Of a DNA stretch of 64,000 nt, positions 23,590-37,712 are shown piece after piece. Location of the stretch: NCBI RefSeq assembly GCF_029227915.1, contig NC_079877.1, positions 35,181,851 through 35,245,850 of the forward strand. Direction: 5' to 3'. The DNA comes from Hydractinia symbiolongicarpus. Taxonomy: Eukaryota > Cnidaria > Hydrozoa > Anthoathecata > Hydractiniidae. Each line of letters begins with the position of its first letter. The stretch's first letter is position 1. The position numbers and the translations under genes are program-made. The notes beneath the pieces were generated by a model. It was not told the origin of the DNA. It did no database searches and worked only from the letters and a program-made list of their open reading frames with translations.

Positions 23590-25010
23590 TATACTTTTGA
23601 TTATACAGGCCGAGTCCGGGGTTTACGGGAAATGGCTGGTTTTAGTTTGCCGGCAATTAAACTTCTTTTATTCAGCGTCTTATCAAAAATGAAAACATTT
23701 TTAAAAACTACAAGTCTCATGCGTTTTAGTGGTGAAAAGATAATTTAAAAAATCGTTTTTGAAATGAGTTTACTCACAGGGTACTTTCTTTGTATACATT
23801 CGACTATACGGGCCAAGCCCGGGATTTACGGGAAATCGCGGGTTTTCGTTTGCCGGCGATTAAACCACTTTCATTAAGCGTCTCATCAAAACTGAAAATA
23901 TTTCTGAAAACTACAAGTCTCATGCGCTTTAGTGGTTATAAAATAATTAAAAAAATCGTTTGGGAAATGAGTTTACTCCCTGGGTACTTTCTTTGTATAC
24001 TTTTGACTACACGGGCCGAGTCCGGGATTTACGGAAAATCGCGGGTTTTCGTTTGCCGGCGATTAAACTTCTTTTATTCAGCGTCTCATCAAAAATGATA
24101 ACATTTTTAAAATCTACAAGACTCATGGGCTTTAGTGGTGAAATAATAATTTAAAAAATCGTTTGGGAAGTTAGTTTACTCCCTGGGTACTTTCTTTGTA
24201 TACTTTTGACTATACGGGCCGAGTCCGGGATTTACGGGAAATCGCAGGTATTCGTTTGCCGGCGACTAAACTTCTTTTATTCAGCGTCTCATCAAAAATG
24301 AAAACATTTTTGAAAACTACAAGTCTCATGCGTTTTAGTGGTGAAAAGATAATTTAAAAAATCGTTTTGGAAATGAGTTTACTCACAGGCTACTTTCTTT
24401 GTATACATTTGACTATACGGGCCAAGCCCGGGATTTACGGGAAATCGCCGGTTTTCATTTGCCGGCGATTAAACCACTTTCATTAAGCGTCTCATCAAAA
24501 ATGAAAATATTTCTGAAAACTACAAGTCTCATGCGCTTTAGTGGTGATAAAATAATTAAAAAAATCGTTTGGGAAATGAGTTTACTCCCTGGGTACTTTC
24601 TTTGTATACTTTTGACTATACGGGCCGAGTCCGGGATTTACGGGAAATCGCGGGTTTTCGTTTGCCGGCGATTAAACTTCTTTTATTCAGCGTCTCATCA
24701 AAAATGATAACATTTTTAAAAACTACAAGTCTCATGGGCTTTAGTGGTGAAATAATAATTTAAAAAATCGTTTTGGAAATGAGTTTACTCACAGGGTACT
24801 TTCTTTGTATACATTCGACTATACGGGCCAAGCCCGGGATTTACGGGAAATCGCGGGTTTTCGTTTGCCGGCGATTAAACCACTTTCATTAAGCGTCTCA
24901 TCAAAAATGAAAATATTTCTGAAAACTACAAGTCTCATGCGCTTTAGTGGTGATAAAATAATTAAAAAAATCGTTTGGGAAATGAGTTTACTCCCTGGGT
25001 ACTTTCTTTG
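23590..25010 (+). repeat. 7-mer tandem duplication, copy 1 (1,421 bp)
   Basis: Repeated at about 25011-26431 with offset 1,421 = 7 x 203. Shared rare marks are ATACAGGCCGAG (near 23604 and 25025), AAATGGCTGG, CAAAACTGAAAATATT (near 23886 and 25307) and AGTGGTTATAAAAT. Differences include ACTACACGGG near 24006, CAGGTATTCG near 24246 and CAGGCTAC near 24386, which the second copy lacks. Ends are approximate within about 15 bases. Confidence 0.85.
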
Positions 25011-26431
25011 TATACTTTTGATTATACAGGCCGAGTCCGGGGTTTACGGGAAATGGCTGGTTTTAGTTTGCCGGCAATTAAACTTCTTTTATTCAGCGTC
25101 TTATCAAAAATGAAAACATTTTTAAAAACTACAAGTCTCATGCGTTTTAGTGGTGAAAAGATAATTTAAAAAATCGTTTTTGAAATGAGTTTACTCACAG
25201 GGTACTTTCTTTGTATACATTCCACTATACGGGCCAAGCCCGGGATTTACGGGAAATCGCGGGTTTTCGTTTGCCGGCGATTAAACCACTTTCATTAAGC
25301 GTCTCATCAAAACTGAAAATATTTCTGAAAACTACAAGTCTCATGCGCTTTAGTGGTTATAAAATAATTAAAAAAATCGTTTGGGAAATGAGTTTACTCC
25401 CTGGGTACTTTCTTTGTATACTTTTGACTATACGGGCCGAGTCCGGGATTTACGGGAAATCGCGGGTTTTCGTTTGCCGGCGATTAAACTTCTTTTATTC
25501 AGCGTCTCATCAAAAATGATAACATTTTTAAAATCTACAAGACTCATGGGCTTTAGTGGTGAAATAATAATTTAAAAAATCGTTTGGGAAGTTAGTTTAC
25601 TCCCTGGGTACTTTCTTTGTATACTTTTGACTATACGGGCCGAGTCCGGGATTTACGGGAAATCGCAGGTTTTCGTTTGCCGGCGACTAAACTTCTTTTA
25701 TTCAGCGTCTCATCAAAAATGAAAACATTTTTGAAAACTACAAGTCTCATGCGTTTTAGTGGTGAAAAGATAATTTAAAAAATCGTTTTGGAAATGAGTT
25801 TACTCACAGGGTACTTTCTTTGTATACATTTGACTATACGGGCCAAGCCCGGGATTTACGGGAAATCGCCGGTTTTCATTTGCCGGCGATTAAACCACTT
25901 TCATTAAGCGTCTCATCAAAAATGAAAATATTTCTGAAAACTACAAGTCTCATGCGCTTTAGTGGTGATAAAATAATTAAAAAAATCGTTTGGGAAATGA
26001 GTTTACTCCCTGGGTACTTTCTTTGTATACTTTTGACTATACGGGCCGAGTCCGGGATTTACGGGAAATCGCGGGTTTTCGTTTGCCGGCGATTAAACTT
26101 CTTTTATTCAGCGTCTCATCAAAAATGATAACATTTTTAAAAACTACAAGTCTCATGGGCTTTAGTGGTGAAATAATAATTTAAAAAATCGTTTTGGAAA
26201 TGAGTTTACTCACAGGGTACTTTCTTTGTATACATTCGACTATACGGGCCAAGCCCGGGATTTACGGGAAATCGCGGGTTTTCGTTTGCCGGCGATTAAA
26301 CCACTTTCATTAAGCGTCTCATCAAAAATGAAAATATTTCTGAAAACTACAAGTCTCATGCGCTTTAGTGGTGATAAAATAATTAAAAAAATCGTTTGGG
26401 AAATGAGTTTACTCCCTGGGTACTTTCTTTG
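25011..26431 (+). repeat. 7-mer tandem duplication, copy 2 (1,421 bp)
   Basis: Direct copy of the preceding 1,421 bp, with its own private change ATTCCAC near 25219. Its last ~520 bp overlap the first ~520 bp of the 10-mer duplication that follows, so the two events are nested in time. Confidence 0.85.
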
Positions 26432-27937
26432 TATACTTTTGACTATACGGGCCGAGTCCGGGATTTACGGGAAATCGCGGGTTTTCGTTTGCCCGCGATT
26501 AAACTTCTTTTATTCAGCGTCTCATCAAAAATGATAACATTTTTAAAATCTACAAGACTCATGGGCTTTAGTGGTGAAATAATAATTTAAAAAATCGTTT
26601 GGGAAGTTAGTTTACTCCCTGGGTACTTTCTTTGTATACTTTTGACTATACGGGCCGAGTCCGGGATTTACGGGAAATCGCAGGTTTTCGTTTGCCGGCG
26701 ATTAAACTTCTTTTATTCAGCGTCTCATCAAAAATGAAAACTATTTTGAAAACTACAAGTCTCATGCGTTTTAGTGGTGAAAAGATAATTTAAAAAATCG
26801 TTTTGGAAATGAGTTTACTCACAGGGTACTTTCTTTGTATACATTTGACTATACGGGCCAAGCCCGGGATTTACGGGAAATCGCCGGTTTTCATTTGCCG
26901 GCGATTAAACCACTTTCATTAAGCGTCTCATCAAAAATGAAAATATTTCTGAAAACTACAAGTTTCATGCGCTTTAGTGATGAAGAAATAATTAAAAAAA
27001 TCGTTTGGGAAATGAGTTTACTCCCTGGGTACTTTCTTTGTATACTTTTGACTATACGGGCCGAGTCCGGGATTTACGGGAAATCGCGGGTTTTCGTTTG
27101 CCGGCGATTAAACTTCTTTTATTCAGCGTCTCTTCAAAAATGAAAACATTTCTGAAAACTACAAGTCTTATGCGTTTAAGTGGTGAAAAAATAATTAAAA
27201 AAATCGTTCGGGAAATGAGTTTACTCCCTGGGTACTTTCTTTGTATACTTTTGATTATACGGGCCGAGTCCGGGGTTTACGGGAAATGACGGGTTTTAAT
27301 TTGCCGGCGATTAAACTTCTTTCATTCAGCGATTCATCAAAAATGAAAACATTTTTGAAAACTACAAGTCTCATGCGTTTTAGTGGTGAAAAAATAATTT
27401 AAAAAATCGTTCGGGAAATGAGTTTACTCCCTGGGTACTTTCTTTGTATACTTTTGATTATACGGGCCGAGTCCGCGGTTTACGGGAAATGGCTGGTTTT
27501 AGTTTGCCGGCAATTAAACTTCTTTTATTCAGCGTCTTATCAAAAATGAAAACATTTTTAAAAACTACAAGTCTCATGCGTTTTAGTGGTGAAAAGATAA
27601 TTTAAAAAATCGTTTTGGAAATTAGTTTACTCACAGGGTACTTTCTTTGTATACTTTTGACTATACGGGCCGAGTCCGGGATTTACGGGAAATCGCAGGT
27701 TTTCGTTTGCCGGCGATTAAACTTCTTTTATTCAGCGTCTCATCAAAAATGAAAACATTTTTGAAAACTACAAGTCTCATGCGTTTTAGTGGTGAAAAAA
27801 TAATTTAAAAATTCGTTCGGGAAGTGAGTTTACTCACTGGGTACTTTCCTTGTATACTTTTGACTATCCGGGCCGAGTCCGGGATTTACGGGAAATCGCG
27901 GGTTTTCGTTTGCCGGCGATTAAACTTCTTTCATTCA
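25908..27937 (+). repeat. 10-mer tandem duplication, copy 1 (2,030 bp)
   Basis: Matches 27938-29967 with offset 2,030 = 10 x 203. The left limit is where AAGCGTCTC and CAGCGTCTC diverge upstream; the right limit is where AAAATATTTCTG in this unit meets AAACATTTTTG after the second copy. Around ten substitutions were noticed, for example AAACTATTTTG near 26748, AAATGACGGG near 27286, CCGCGGTTT near 27474 and AAATTAGTTT near 27619. Confidence 0.87.
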
Positions 27938-29967
27938 GCGTCTCATCAAAAATGAAAATATTTCTGAAAACTACAAGTCTCATGCGCTTTAGTGGTGATA
28001 AAATAATTAAAAAAATCGTTTGGGAAATGAGTTTACTCCCTGGGTACTTTCTTTGTATACTTTTGACTATACGGGCCGAGTCCGGGATTTACGGGAAATC
28101 GCGGGTTTTCGTTTGCCGGCGATTAAACTTCTTTTATTCAGCGTCTCATCAAAAATGATAACATTTTTAAAAACTACAAGTCTCATGGGCTTTAGTGGTG
28201 AAATAATAATTTAAAAAATCGTTTTGGAAATGAGTTTACTCACAGGGTACTTTCTTTGTATACATTCGACTATACGGGCCAAGCCCGGGATTTACGGGAA
28301 ATCGCGGGTTTTCGTTTGCCGGCGATTAAACCACTTTCATTAAGCGTCTCATCAAAAATGAAAATATTTCTGAAAACTACAAGTCTCATGCGCTTTAGTG
28401 GTGATAAAATAATTAAAAAAATCGTTTGGGAAATGAGTTTACTCCCTGGGTACTTTCTTTGTATACTTTTGACTATACGGGCCGAGTCCGGGATTTACGG
28501 GAAATCGCGGGTTTTCGTTTGCCCGCGATTAAACTTCTTTTATTCAGCGTCTCATCAAAAATGATAACATTTTTAAAATCTACAAGACTCATGGGCTTTA
28601 GTGGTGAAATAATAATTTAAAAAATCGTTTGGGAAGTTAGTTTACTCCCTGGGTACTTTCTTTGTATACTTTTGACTATACGGGCCGAGTCCGGGATTTA
28701 CGGGAAATCGCAGGTTTTCGTTTGCCGGCGATTAAACTTCTTTTATTCAGCGTCTCATCAAAAATGAAAACATTTTTGAAAACTACAAGTCTCATGCGTT
28801 TTAGTGGTGAAAAGATAATTTAAAAAATCGTTTTGGAAATGAGTTTACTCACAGGGTACTTTCTTTGTACACATTTGACTATACGGGCCAAGCCCGGGAT
28901 TTACGGGAAATCGCCGGTTTTCATTTGCCGGCGATTAAACCACTTTCATTAAGCGTCTCATCAAAAATGAAAATATTTCTGAAAACTACAAGTCTCATGC
29001 GCTTTAGTGATGAAGAAATAATTAAAAAAATCGTTTGGGAAATGAGTTTACTCCCTGGGTACTTTCTTTGTATACTTTTGACTATACGGGCCGAGTCCGG
29101 GATTTACGGGAAATCGCGGGTTTTCGTTTGCCGGCGATTAAACTTCTTTTATTCAGCGTCTCTTCAAAAATGAAAACATTTCTGAAAACTACAAGTCTTA
29201 TGCGTTTAAGTGGTGAAAAAATAATTAAAAAAATCGTTCGGGAAATGAGTTTACTCCCTGGGTACTTTCTTTGTATACTTTTGATTATACGGGCCGAGTC
29301 CGGGGTTTACGGGAAATGGCGGGTTTTAATTTGCCGGCGATTAAACTTCTTTCATTCAGCGTCTCATCAAAAATGAAAACATTTTTGAAAACTACAAGTC
29401 TCATGCGTTTTAGTGGTGAAAAAATAATTTAAAAAATCGTTCGGGAAATGAGTTTACTCCCTGGGTACTTTCTTTGTATACTTTTGATTATACGGGCCGA
29501 GTCCGGGGTTTACGGGAAATGGCGGGTTTTAGTTTGCCGGCAATTAAACTTCTTTTATTCAGCGTCTTATCAAAAATGAAAACATTTTTAAAAACTACAA
29601 GTCTCATGCGTTTTAGTGGTGAAAAGATAATTTAAAAAATCGTTTTGGAAATGAGTTTACTCACAGGGTACTTTCTTTGTATACTTTTGACTATACGGGC
29701 CGAGTCCGGGATTTACGGGAAATCGCAGGTTTTCGTTTGCCGGCGATTAAACTTCTTTTATTCAGCGTCTCATCAAAAATGAAAACATTTTTGAAAACTA
29801 CAAGTCTCATGCGTTTTAGTGGTGAAAAAATAATTTAAAAATTCGTTCGGGTGTTGAGTTTACTCACTGGGTACTTTCCTTGTATACTTTTGACTATCCG
29901 GGCCGAGTCCGGGATTTACGGGAAATCGCGGGTTTTCGTTTGCCGGCGATTAAACTTCTTTCATTCA
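27938..29967 (+). repeat. 10-mer tandem duplication, copy 2 (2,030 bp)
   Basis: Second copy of the 2,030-bp block. Private changes include GTACACATTTG near 28867 and TTCGGGTGTTGAG near 29851. The latter also appears near 32084, 11 monomers downstream, marking further re-copying of this end. Confidence 0.87.
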
Positions 29968-32900
29968 GCGTCTCATCAAAAATGAAAACATTTTTGAAAA
30001 CTACAAATCTCATGCGTTTTAGTGGTGAAAAAATAATTTAAAATATCGTTCGGGAAATGAGTTTACTCCCTGGGTACTTTCTTTGTATACTTTTGATTAT
30101 ACGGGCCGAGTCCGGGGTTTACGGGAAATGGCGGGTTTTAGTTTGCCGGCGATTAAACTTCTTTCATTCAGCGTCTCATCAAAAATGAAAACATTTTTGA
30201 AAACTACAAATCTCATACGTTTTAGTGGTGAAAAGATAATTTAAAAAATCGTTTTGGAAATGAGTTTACTCACAGGGTACTTTCTTTGTATACGTTCGAC
30301 TATACGGGCCGAGTCTGGGATTTACGGGAAATCGCAGGTTTTCGTTTGCCGGCGATTAAACTTCTTTTATTCAGCGTCTCATCAAAAATGAAAACACTTT
30401 TGAAAACTACAAGTCTCATGGGTTTTAGTGGTGAAAAAATAATTTAAAAATTCGTTCGGGAAATGAGTTTACTCACTGGGGACTTTCCTTGTATACTTTT
30501 GACTATCCGGGCCGAGTCCGGGATTTACGGGAAATCGCGGGTTTTCGTTTGCCGGCGATTAAACTTCTTTCATTTAGCGTCTCATCAAAAATGAAAACAT
30601 TTTTGAAAACTACAAGTCTCATGCGTTTTAGTGGTGAAAAAATAATTTAAAATATCGTTCGGGATATGAGTTTACTCCCTGGGTACTTTCTTTGTATACT
30701 TTTAATTATACGGGCCGAGTCCGGGATTTACGGGAAATGGCGGGTTTTAGTTTGCCGGCGATTAAACTTCTTTTATTCAGCGTCTCATCAAAAATGAAAA
30801 CATTTTTGAAAACTACAAGTCTCATGCGTTTTAGTGGTGAAAAGATAATTTAAAAAATCGTTTTGGAAATGAGTTTACTCACAGGGTACTTTCTTTGTAT
30901 ACGTTCGACTATAAGGGCCAAGCCCGGGATTTACGGGAATTCGCGGGTTTTCGTGTGCCGGCGATTAAACCACTTTCATTAAGCGTCTCATCAAAAATGA
31001 AAACATTTCTAAAAACTACAAGTCTCATGCGTTTTAGTGGTGAAAAAATAATTAAAAAAATCGTTCGGGAAATGAGTTTACTCCCTGGGTACTTTCTTTG
31101 TATAATTTTGATTATACGGGCCGAGTCCGGGGTTTCCGGGAAATGGCGGGTTTTAATTTGCCGGCGATTAAACTTCTTTCATTCAGCGTCTCATCAAAAA
31201 TGAAAACATTTTTGAAAACTACAAGTCTCATGCGTTTTAGTGGTGAAAAAAAAAATTAAAAAATCGTTTTGGAAATGAGTTTACTCACAGGGTACTTTCT
31301 TTGTATACATTCGACTATACGGGCCAAGCCCGGGATATACGGGAAATCGCGGGTTTTCGTTTGCCGGCGATTAAACTTCTTTTATTCAGCGTCTCATCAA
31401 AAATGAAAACATTTTTGAAAACTACAAGTCTCATGCGTTTTAGTGGTGAAAAAATAATTTAAAAATTCGTTCGGGAAATGAGTTTACTCACTGGGTACTT
31501 TCCTTGTATACTTTTGACTATACGGGCCGAGTCCGGGATTTACGGGAAATCGCGGGCTTTCGTTTGCCGGCGATTAAACTTCTTTTATTCAGCGTCTCAT
31601 CAAAAATGAAAACATTTTTGAAAACTACAAGTCTCATGCGTTTTAGTGGTGAAAAAAAAATTTAAAAAATCGTTTTGGAATTGAGATTACTTACAGGGTA
31701 CTTTCTTTGTATACATTCGACTATACGGGCCAAGCCCGGGATATACGGGAAATCGCGGGATTTCGTTTGCCGGCGATTAAACCTCTTTTATTAAGCGTCT
31801 CATCAAAAATGAAAACATTTCTGAAAACTACAAGTCTTATGCGTTTAAGTGGTGAAAAAATAATTAAAAAAATCGTTCGGGAAATGAGTTTACTCCCTGG
31901 GTACTTTCTTTGTATACTTTTGATTATACGGGCCGAGTCCGGGGTTTACGGGAAATGGCGGGTTTTAATTTGCCGGCGATTAAACTTCTTTTATTCAGCG
32001 TCTCATCAAAAATGAAAACATTTTTGAAAACTACAAGTCTCATGCGTTTTAGTGGTGAAAAAATAATTTAAAAATTCGTTCGGGTGTTGAGTTTACTCAC
32101 TGGGTACTTTCCTTGTATACTTTTGACTATCCGGGCCGAGTCCGGGATTTACGGGAAATCGCGGGTTTTCGTTTGCCGGCGATTAAACTTCTTTCATTCA
32201 GCGTCTCATCAAAAATGAAAACATTTTTGAAAACTACAAATCTCATGCGTTTTAGTGGTGAAAAAATAATTTAAAATATCGTTCCGGAAATGAGTTTACT
32301 CCCTGGGTACTTTCTTTGTATACTTTTGATTATACGGGCCGAGTCCGGGGTTTACGGGAAATGGCGGGTTTTAGTTTGCCGGCGATTAAACTTCTTTTAT
32401 TCAGCGTCTCATCAAAAATGAAAACATTTTTGAAAACTACAAGTCTCATGCGTTTTAGTGGTGAAAAAATAATTTAAAAATTCGTTCGGGAAGTGAGTTT
32501 ACTCACTGGGTACTTTCCTTGTATACTTTTGACTATCCGGGCCGAGTCCGGGATTTACGGGAAATCGCGGGTTTTCGTTTGCCGGCGATTAAACTTCTTT
32601 CATTCAGCGTCTCATCAAAAATGAAAACATTTTTGAAAACTACAAATCTCATGCGTTTTAGTGGTGAAAAAATAATTTAAAATATCGTTCGGGAAATGAG
32701 TTTACTCCCTGGGTACTTTCTTTGTATACTTTTGATTATACGGGCCGAGTCCGGGGTTTACGGGAAATGGCGGGTTTTAGTTTGCCGGCGATTAAACTTC
32801 TTTTATTCAGCGTCTCATCAAAAATGAAAACATTTTTGAAAAGTACAAGTCTCATGCGTTTTAGTGGTGAAAAGATAATTTAAAAAATCGTTTTGGAAAT

Positions 32901-34610
32901 GCGTTTACTCACAGGGTACTTTCTTTGTATACGTTCGACTATACGGGCCGAGTCTGGGATTTACGGGAAATCGCAGGTTTTCGTTTGCCGGCGATTAAAC
33001 TTCTTTTATTCAGCGTCTCATCAAAAATGAAAACATTTTTGAAAACTACAAGTCTCATGGGTTTTAGTGGTGAAAAAATAATTTAAAAATTCGTTCGGGA
33101 AATGAGTTTACTCACTGGGGACTTTCCTTGTATACTTTTGACTATCCGGGCCGAGTCCGGGATTTACGGGAAATCGCGGGTTTTCGTTTGCCGGCGATTA
33201 AACTTCTTTCATTTAGCGTCTCATCAAAAATGAAAACATTTTTGAAAACTACAAGTCTCATGCGTTTTAGTGGTGAAAAAATAATTTAAAATATCGTTCG
33301 GGAAATGAGTTTACTCCCTGGGTACTTTCTTTGTATACTTTTAATTATACGGGCCGAGTCCGGGATTTACGGGAAATGGCGGGTTTTAGTTTGCCGGCTA
33401 TTAAACTTCTTTTATTCAGCGTCTCATCAAAAATGAAAACATTTTTGAAAACTACAAGTCTCATGCGTTTTAGTGGTGAAAAGATAATTTAAAAAATCGT
33501 TTTGGAAATGAGTTTACTCACAGGGTACTTTCTTTGTATACGTTCGACTATAAGGGCCAAGCCCGGGATTTACGGGAAATCGCGGGTTTTCGTTTGCCGG
33601 CGATTAAACCACTTTCATTAAGCGTCTCATCAAAAATGAAAACATTTCTAAAAACTACAAGTCTCATGCGTTTTAGTGGTGAAAAAATAATTAAAAAAAT
33701 CGTTCGGGAAATGAGTTTACTCCCTGGGTACTTTCTTTGTATAATTTTGATTATACGGGCCGAGTCCGGGGTTTCCGGGAAATGGCGGGTTTTAATTTGC
33801 CGGCGATTAAACTTCTTTCATTCAGCGTTTCATCAAAAATGAAAACATTTTTGAAAACTACAAGTCTCATGCGTTTTAGTGGTGAAAAAAAAAAATTAAA
33901 AAATCGTTTTGGAAATGAGTTTACTCACAGGGTACTTTCTTTGTATACATTCGACTATACGGGCCAAGCCCGGGATATACGGGAAATCGCGGGATTTCGT
34001 TTGCCGGCGATTAAACCTCTTTTATTAAGCGTCTCATCAAAAATGAAAACATTTTTGAAAACTGCAAGTCTCATGCGTTTTAGTGGGGAAAAGATAATTT
34101 AAAAAATCGTTTTGGAAATGAGTTTACTCACAGGGTACTTTCTTTGTATACATTCGACTATACGGGCCAAGCACGGGATTTACGGGAAATCGCGGGTTTT
34201 CTTTTGCCGGCGATTAAACTTCTTTTATTCAGCGTCTCATCAAAAATGAAAACATGTTTAAAAACTACAAGTCTCATGGGCTTTAGTGGTGAAATAATAA
34301 TTTAAAAAATCGTTTGGGAAATGAGTTTACTCCCTGGGTACTTTCTTTGTATACTTTTGACTATACGGGCCCAGTCCGGGATTTACGGGAAATCGCAGGT
34401 TTTCGTTTGCCGGCGATTAAACTTCTTTTATTCAGCGTCTCATCAAAAATGAAAACATTTTAGAAAACTACAAGTCTCATGCGTTTTAGTGGTGAAAAAA
34501 TAATTTTAAAAATCGTTCGGGAAATGAGTTTACACCCTGGGTACTTTCTTTGTATACATTCGACTATACGGGCCAAGCCCGGGATATACGGGAAATCGCG
34601 GGTTTTCGTT
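29968..34610 (+). repeat. Satellite monomers with a diverged 13-mer repetition (2,639-bp offset)
   Basis: About 23 monomers. From about 29.86 kb to 31.34 kb the order is repeated at about 32.50-33.98 kb with offset 2,639 = 13 x 203. Shared marks are GAGTCTGGG (near 30311 and 32950), CTGGGGACTTTCC (near 30478 and 33117), CATTTAGCG and ATAAGGGCC (near 30911 and 33550). A shorter match at offset 2,233 links about 29.83 kb and 32.06 kb. Variants typical of 14-29 kb disappear here. Confidence 0.8.
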
Positions 34611-35626
34611 TGCCGGCGATTAAACTTCTTTTATTCAGCGTCTCATCAAAAATGAAAACATTTTTGAAAACTACAAGTCTCATGCGTTTTAGTGGTGAAA
34701 AAATAATTTAAAAATTCGTTCGGGAAATGAGTTTACTCACTGGGTACTTTCCTTGTATACTTTTGACTATACGGGCCGAGTCCGGGATTTACGGGAAATC
34801 GCGGGCTTTCGTTTGCCGGCGATTAAACTTCTTTTATTCAGCGTCTCATTAAAAATGAAAACATTTTTGAAAACTACAAGTCTCATGCGTTTTAGTGGTG
34901 AAAAAAAAATTTAAAAAATCGTTTTGGAATTGAGATTACTTACAGGGTACTTTCTTTGTATACATTCGACTATACGGGCCAAGCCCGGGATATACGGGAA
35001 ATCGCGGGATTTCGTTTGCCGGCGATTAAACCTCTTTTATTAAGCGTCTCATCAAAAATGAAAACATTTTTGAAAACTGCAAGTCTCATGCGTTTTATTG
35101 GTGAAAAGATAATTTAAAAAATCGTTTCGGAAATGAGTTTACTCACAGGGTACTTTCTTTGTATACATTCGACTATACGGGCCAAGCACGGGATTTACGG
35201 GAAATGGCGGGTTTTCGTTTGCCGGCGATTAAACTTCTTTTATTCAGCGTCTCATCAAAAATGAAAACATTTTCAAAAACTACAAGTCTCATGGGCTTTA
35301 GTGGTGAAATAATAATTTAAAACATCGTTTGGGAAATGAGTTTACTCCCTGGGTACTTTCTTTGTATACTTTTGACTATACGGGCCAAGCCCGGGATATA
35401 CGGGAAATCGCGGGTTTTCGTTTGCCGGCGATTAAACTTCTTTTATTCAGCGTCTCATCAAAAATGAAAACATTTTTGAAAACTACAAGTCTCATGCGTT
35501 TTAGTGGTGAAAAAATAATTTAAAAATTCGTTCGGGAAATGAGTTTACTCACTGGGTACTTTCCTTGTATACTTTTGACTATACGGGCCGAGTCCGGGAT
35601 TTACGGGAAATCGCGGGCTTTCGTTT
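34611..35626 (+). repeat. 5-mer pair, copy 1 (~1,016 bp)
   Basis: Repeated from about 35627 to 36642 with offset 1,016 = 5 x 203 + 1. The extra base is one A in the A-run near 35920. Shared marks are CTCATTAAAAATG (near 34846 and 35862), GGAATTGAGATTACTTAC, TTTAAAACATCG and AAATGGCGGGTTTTCG. Limits are approximate. Confidence 0.75.
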
Positions 35627-37712
35627 GCCGGCGATTAAACTTCTTTTATTCAGCGTCTCATCAAAAATGAAAACATTTTTGAAAACTACAAGTCTCATGC
35701 GTTTTAGTGGTGAAAAAATAATTTAAAAATTCGTTCGGGAAATGAGTTTACTCACTGGGTACTTTCCTTGTATACTTTTGACTATACGGGCCGAGTCCGG
35801 GATTTACGGGAAATCGCGGGCTTTCGTTTGCCGGCGATTAAACTTCTTTTATTCAGCGTCTCATTAAAAATGAAAACATTTTTGAAAACTACAAGTCTCA
35901 TGCGTTTTAGTGGTGAAAAAAAAAATTTAAAAAATCGTTTTGGAATTGAGATTACTTACAGGGTACTTTCTTTGTATACATTCGACTATACGGGCCAAGC
36001 CCGGGATATACGGGAAATCGCGGGATTTCGTTTGCCGGCGATTAAACCTCTTTTATTAAGCGTCTCATCAAAAATGAAAACATTTTTGAAAACTGCAAGT
36101 CTCATGCGTTTTAGTGGTGAAAAGATAATTTAAAAAATCGTTTCGGAAATGAGTTTACTCACAGGGTACTTTCTTTGTATACATTCGACTATACGGGCCA
36201 AGCACGGGATTTACGGGAAATGGCGGGTTTTCGTTTGCCGGCGATTAAACTTCTTTTATTCAGCGTCTCATCAAAAATGAAAACATTTTCAAAAACTACA
36301 AGTCTCATGGGCTTTAGTGGTGAAATAATAATTTAAAACATCGTTTGGGAAATGAGTTTACTCCCTGGGTACTTTCTTTGTATACTTTTGACTATACGGG
36401 CCAAGCCCGGGATATACGGGAAATCGCGGGTTTTCGTTTGCCGGCGATTAAACTTCTTTTATTCAGCGTCTCATCAAAAATGAAAACATTTTTGAAAACT
36501 ACAAGTCTCATGCGTTTTAGTGGTGAAAAAATAATTTAAAAATTCGTTCGGGAAATGAGTTTACTCACTGGGTACTTTCCTTGTATACTTTTGACTATAC
36601 GGGCCGAGTCCGGGATTTACGGGAAATCGCGGGCTTTCGTTTGCCGGCGATTAAACTTCTTTTATTCAGCGTCTCATCAAAAATGAAAACATTTTTGAAA
36701 ACTACAAGTCTCATGCGTTTTAGTGGTGAAAAAAAAATTTAAAAAATCGTTTTGGAATTGAGATTACTTACAGGGTACTTTCTTTGTATACATTCGACTA
36801 TACGGGCCAAGCCCGGGATATACGGGAAATCGCGGGATTTCGTTTGCCGGCGATTAAACCTCTTTTATTAAGCGTCTCATCAAAAATGAAAACATTTTTG
36901 AAAACTGCAAGTCTCATGCGTTTTAGTGGTGAAAAGATAATTTAAAAAATCGTTTCGGAAATGAGTTTACTCACAGGGTACTTTCTTTGTATACATTCGA
37001 CTATACGGGCCAAGCACGGGATTTACGGGAAATGGCGGGTTTTCGTTTGCCGGCGATTAAACTTCTTTTATTCAGCGTCTCATCAAAAATGAAAACATTT
37101 TCAAAAACTACAAGTCTCATGGGCGTTAGTGGTGAAATAATAATTTAAAAAATCGTTTGGGAAATGAGTTTACTCCCTGGGTACTTTCTTTGTATACTTT
37201 TGACTATACGGGCCGAGTCCGGGATTTACGGGAAATGGCATGTTTTCGTTTGCCGGCGATTAAACTTCTCTTATTCAGCGTCTCATCAAAAATGAAAACA
37301 TTTTTGAAAACTACAAGTCTCATGCGTTTTTGTGGTGAAAAAAAAATTTAAAAAATCGTTTTGGAAATGAGATTACTCACAGGGTACTTTCTTTGTATAC
37401 ATTCGACTATACGGGCCAAGCCCGGGATATACGGGAAATCGCGGGATTTCGTTTGCCGGCGATTAAACCTCTTTTATTAAGCGTCTCATCAAAAATGAAA
37501 ACATTTTTGAAAACTGCAAGTCTCATGCGTTTTAGTGGTGAAAAGATAATTTAAAAAATCGTTTTGGAAATGAGTTTACTCACAGGGTACTTTCTTTGTA
37601 TACATTCGACTATACGGGCCAAGCACGGGATTTACGGGAAATCGCGGGTTTTCGTTTGCCGGCGATTAAACTTCTTTTATTCAGCGTCTCATCAAAAATG
37701 AAAACATTTTCA

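Noticed and set aside
35768-36133. Longest open frame, 121 codons, repeated at 47337-47702
   Set aside because: It exists only because an extra A near 35920 joins two satellite frames. The second copy is part of the 11.57 kb duplication, so its preservation is not evidence of selection.
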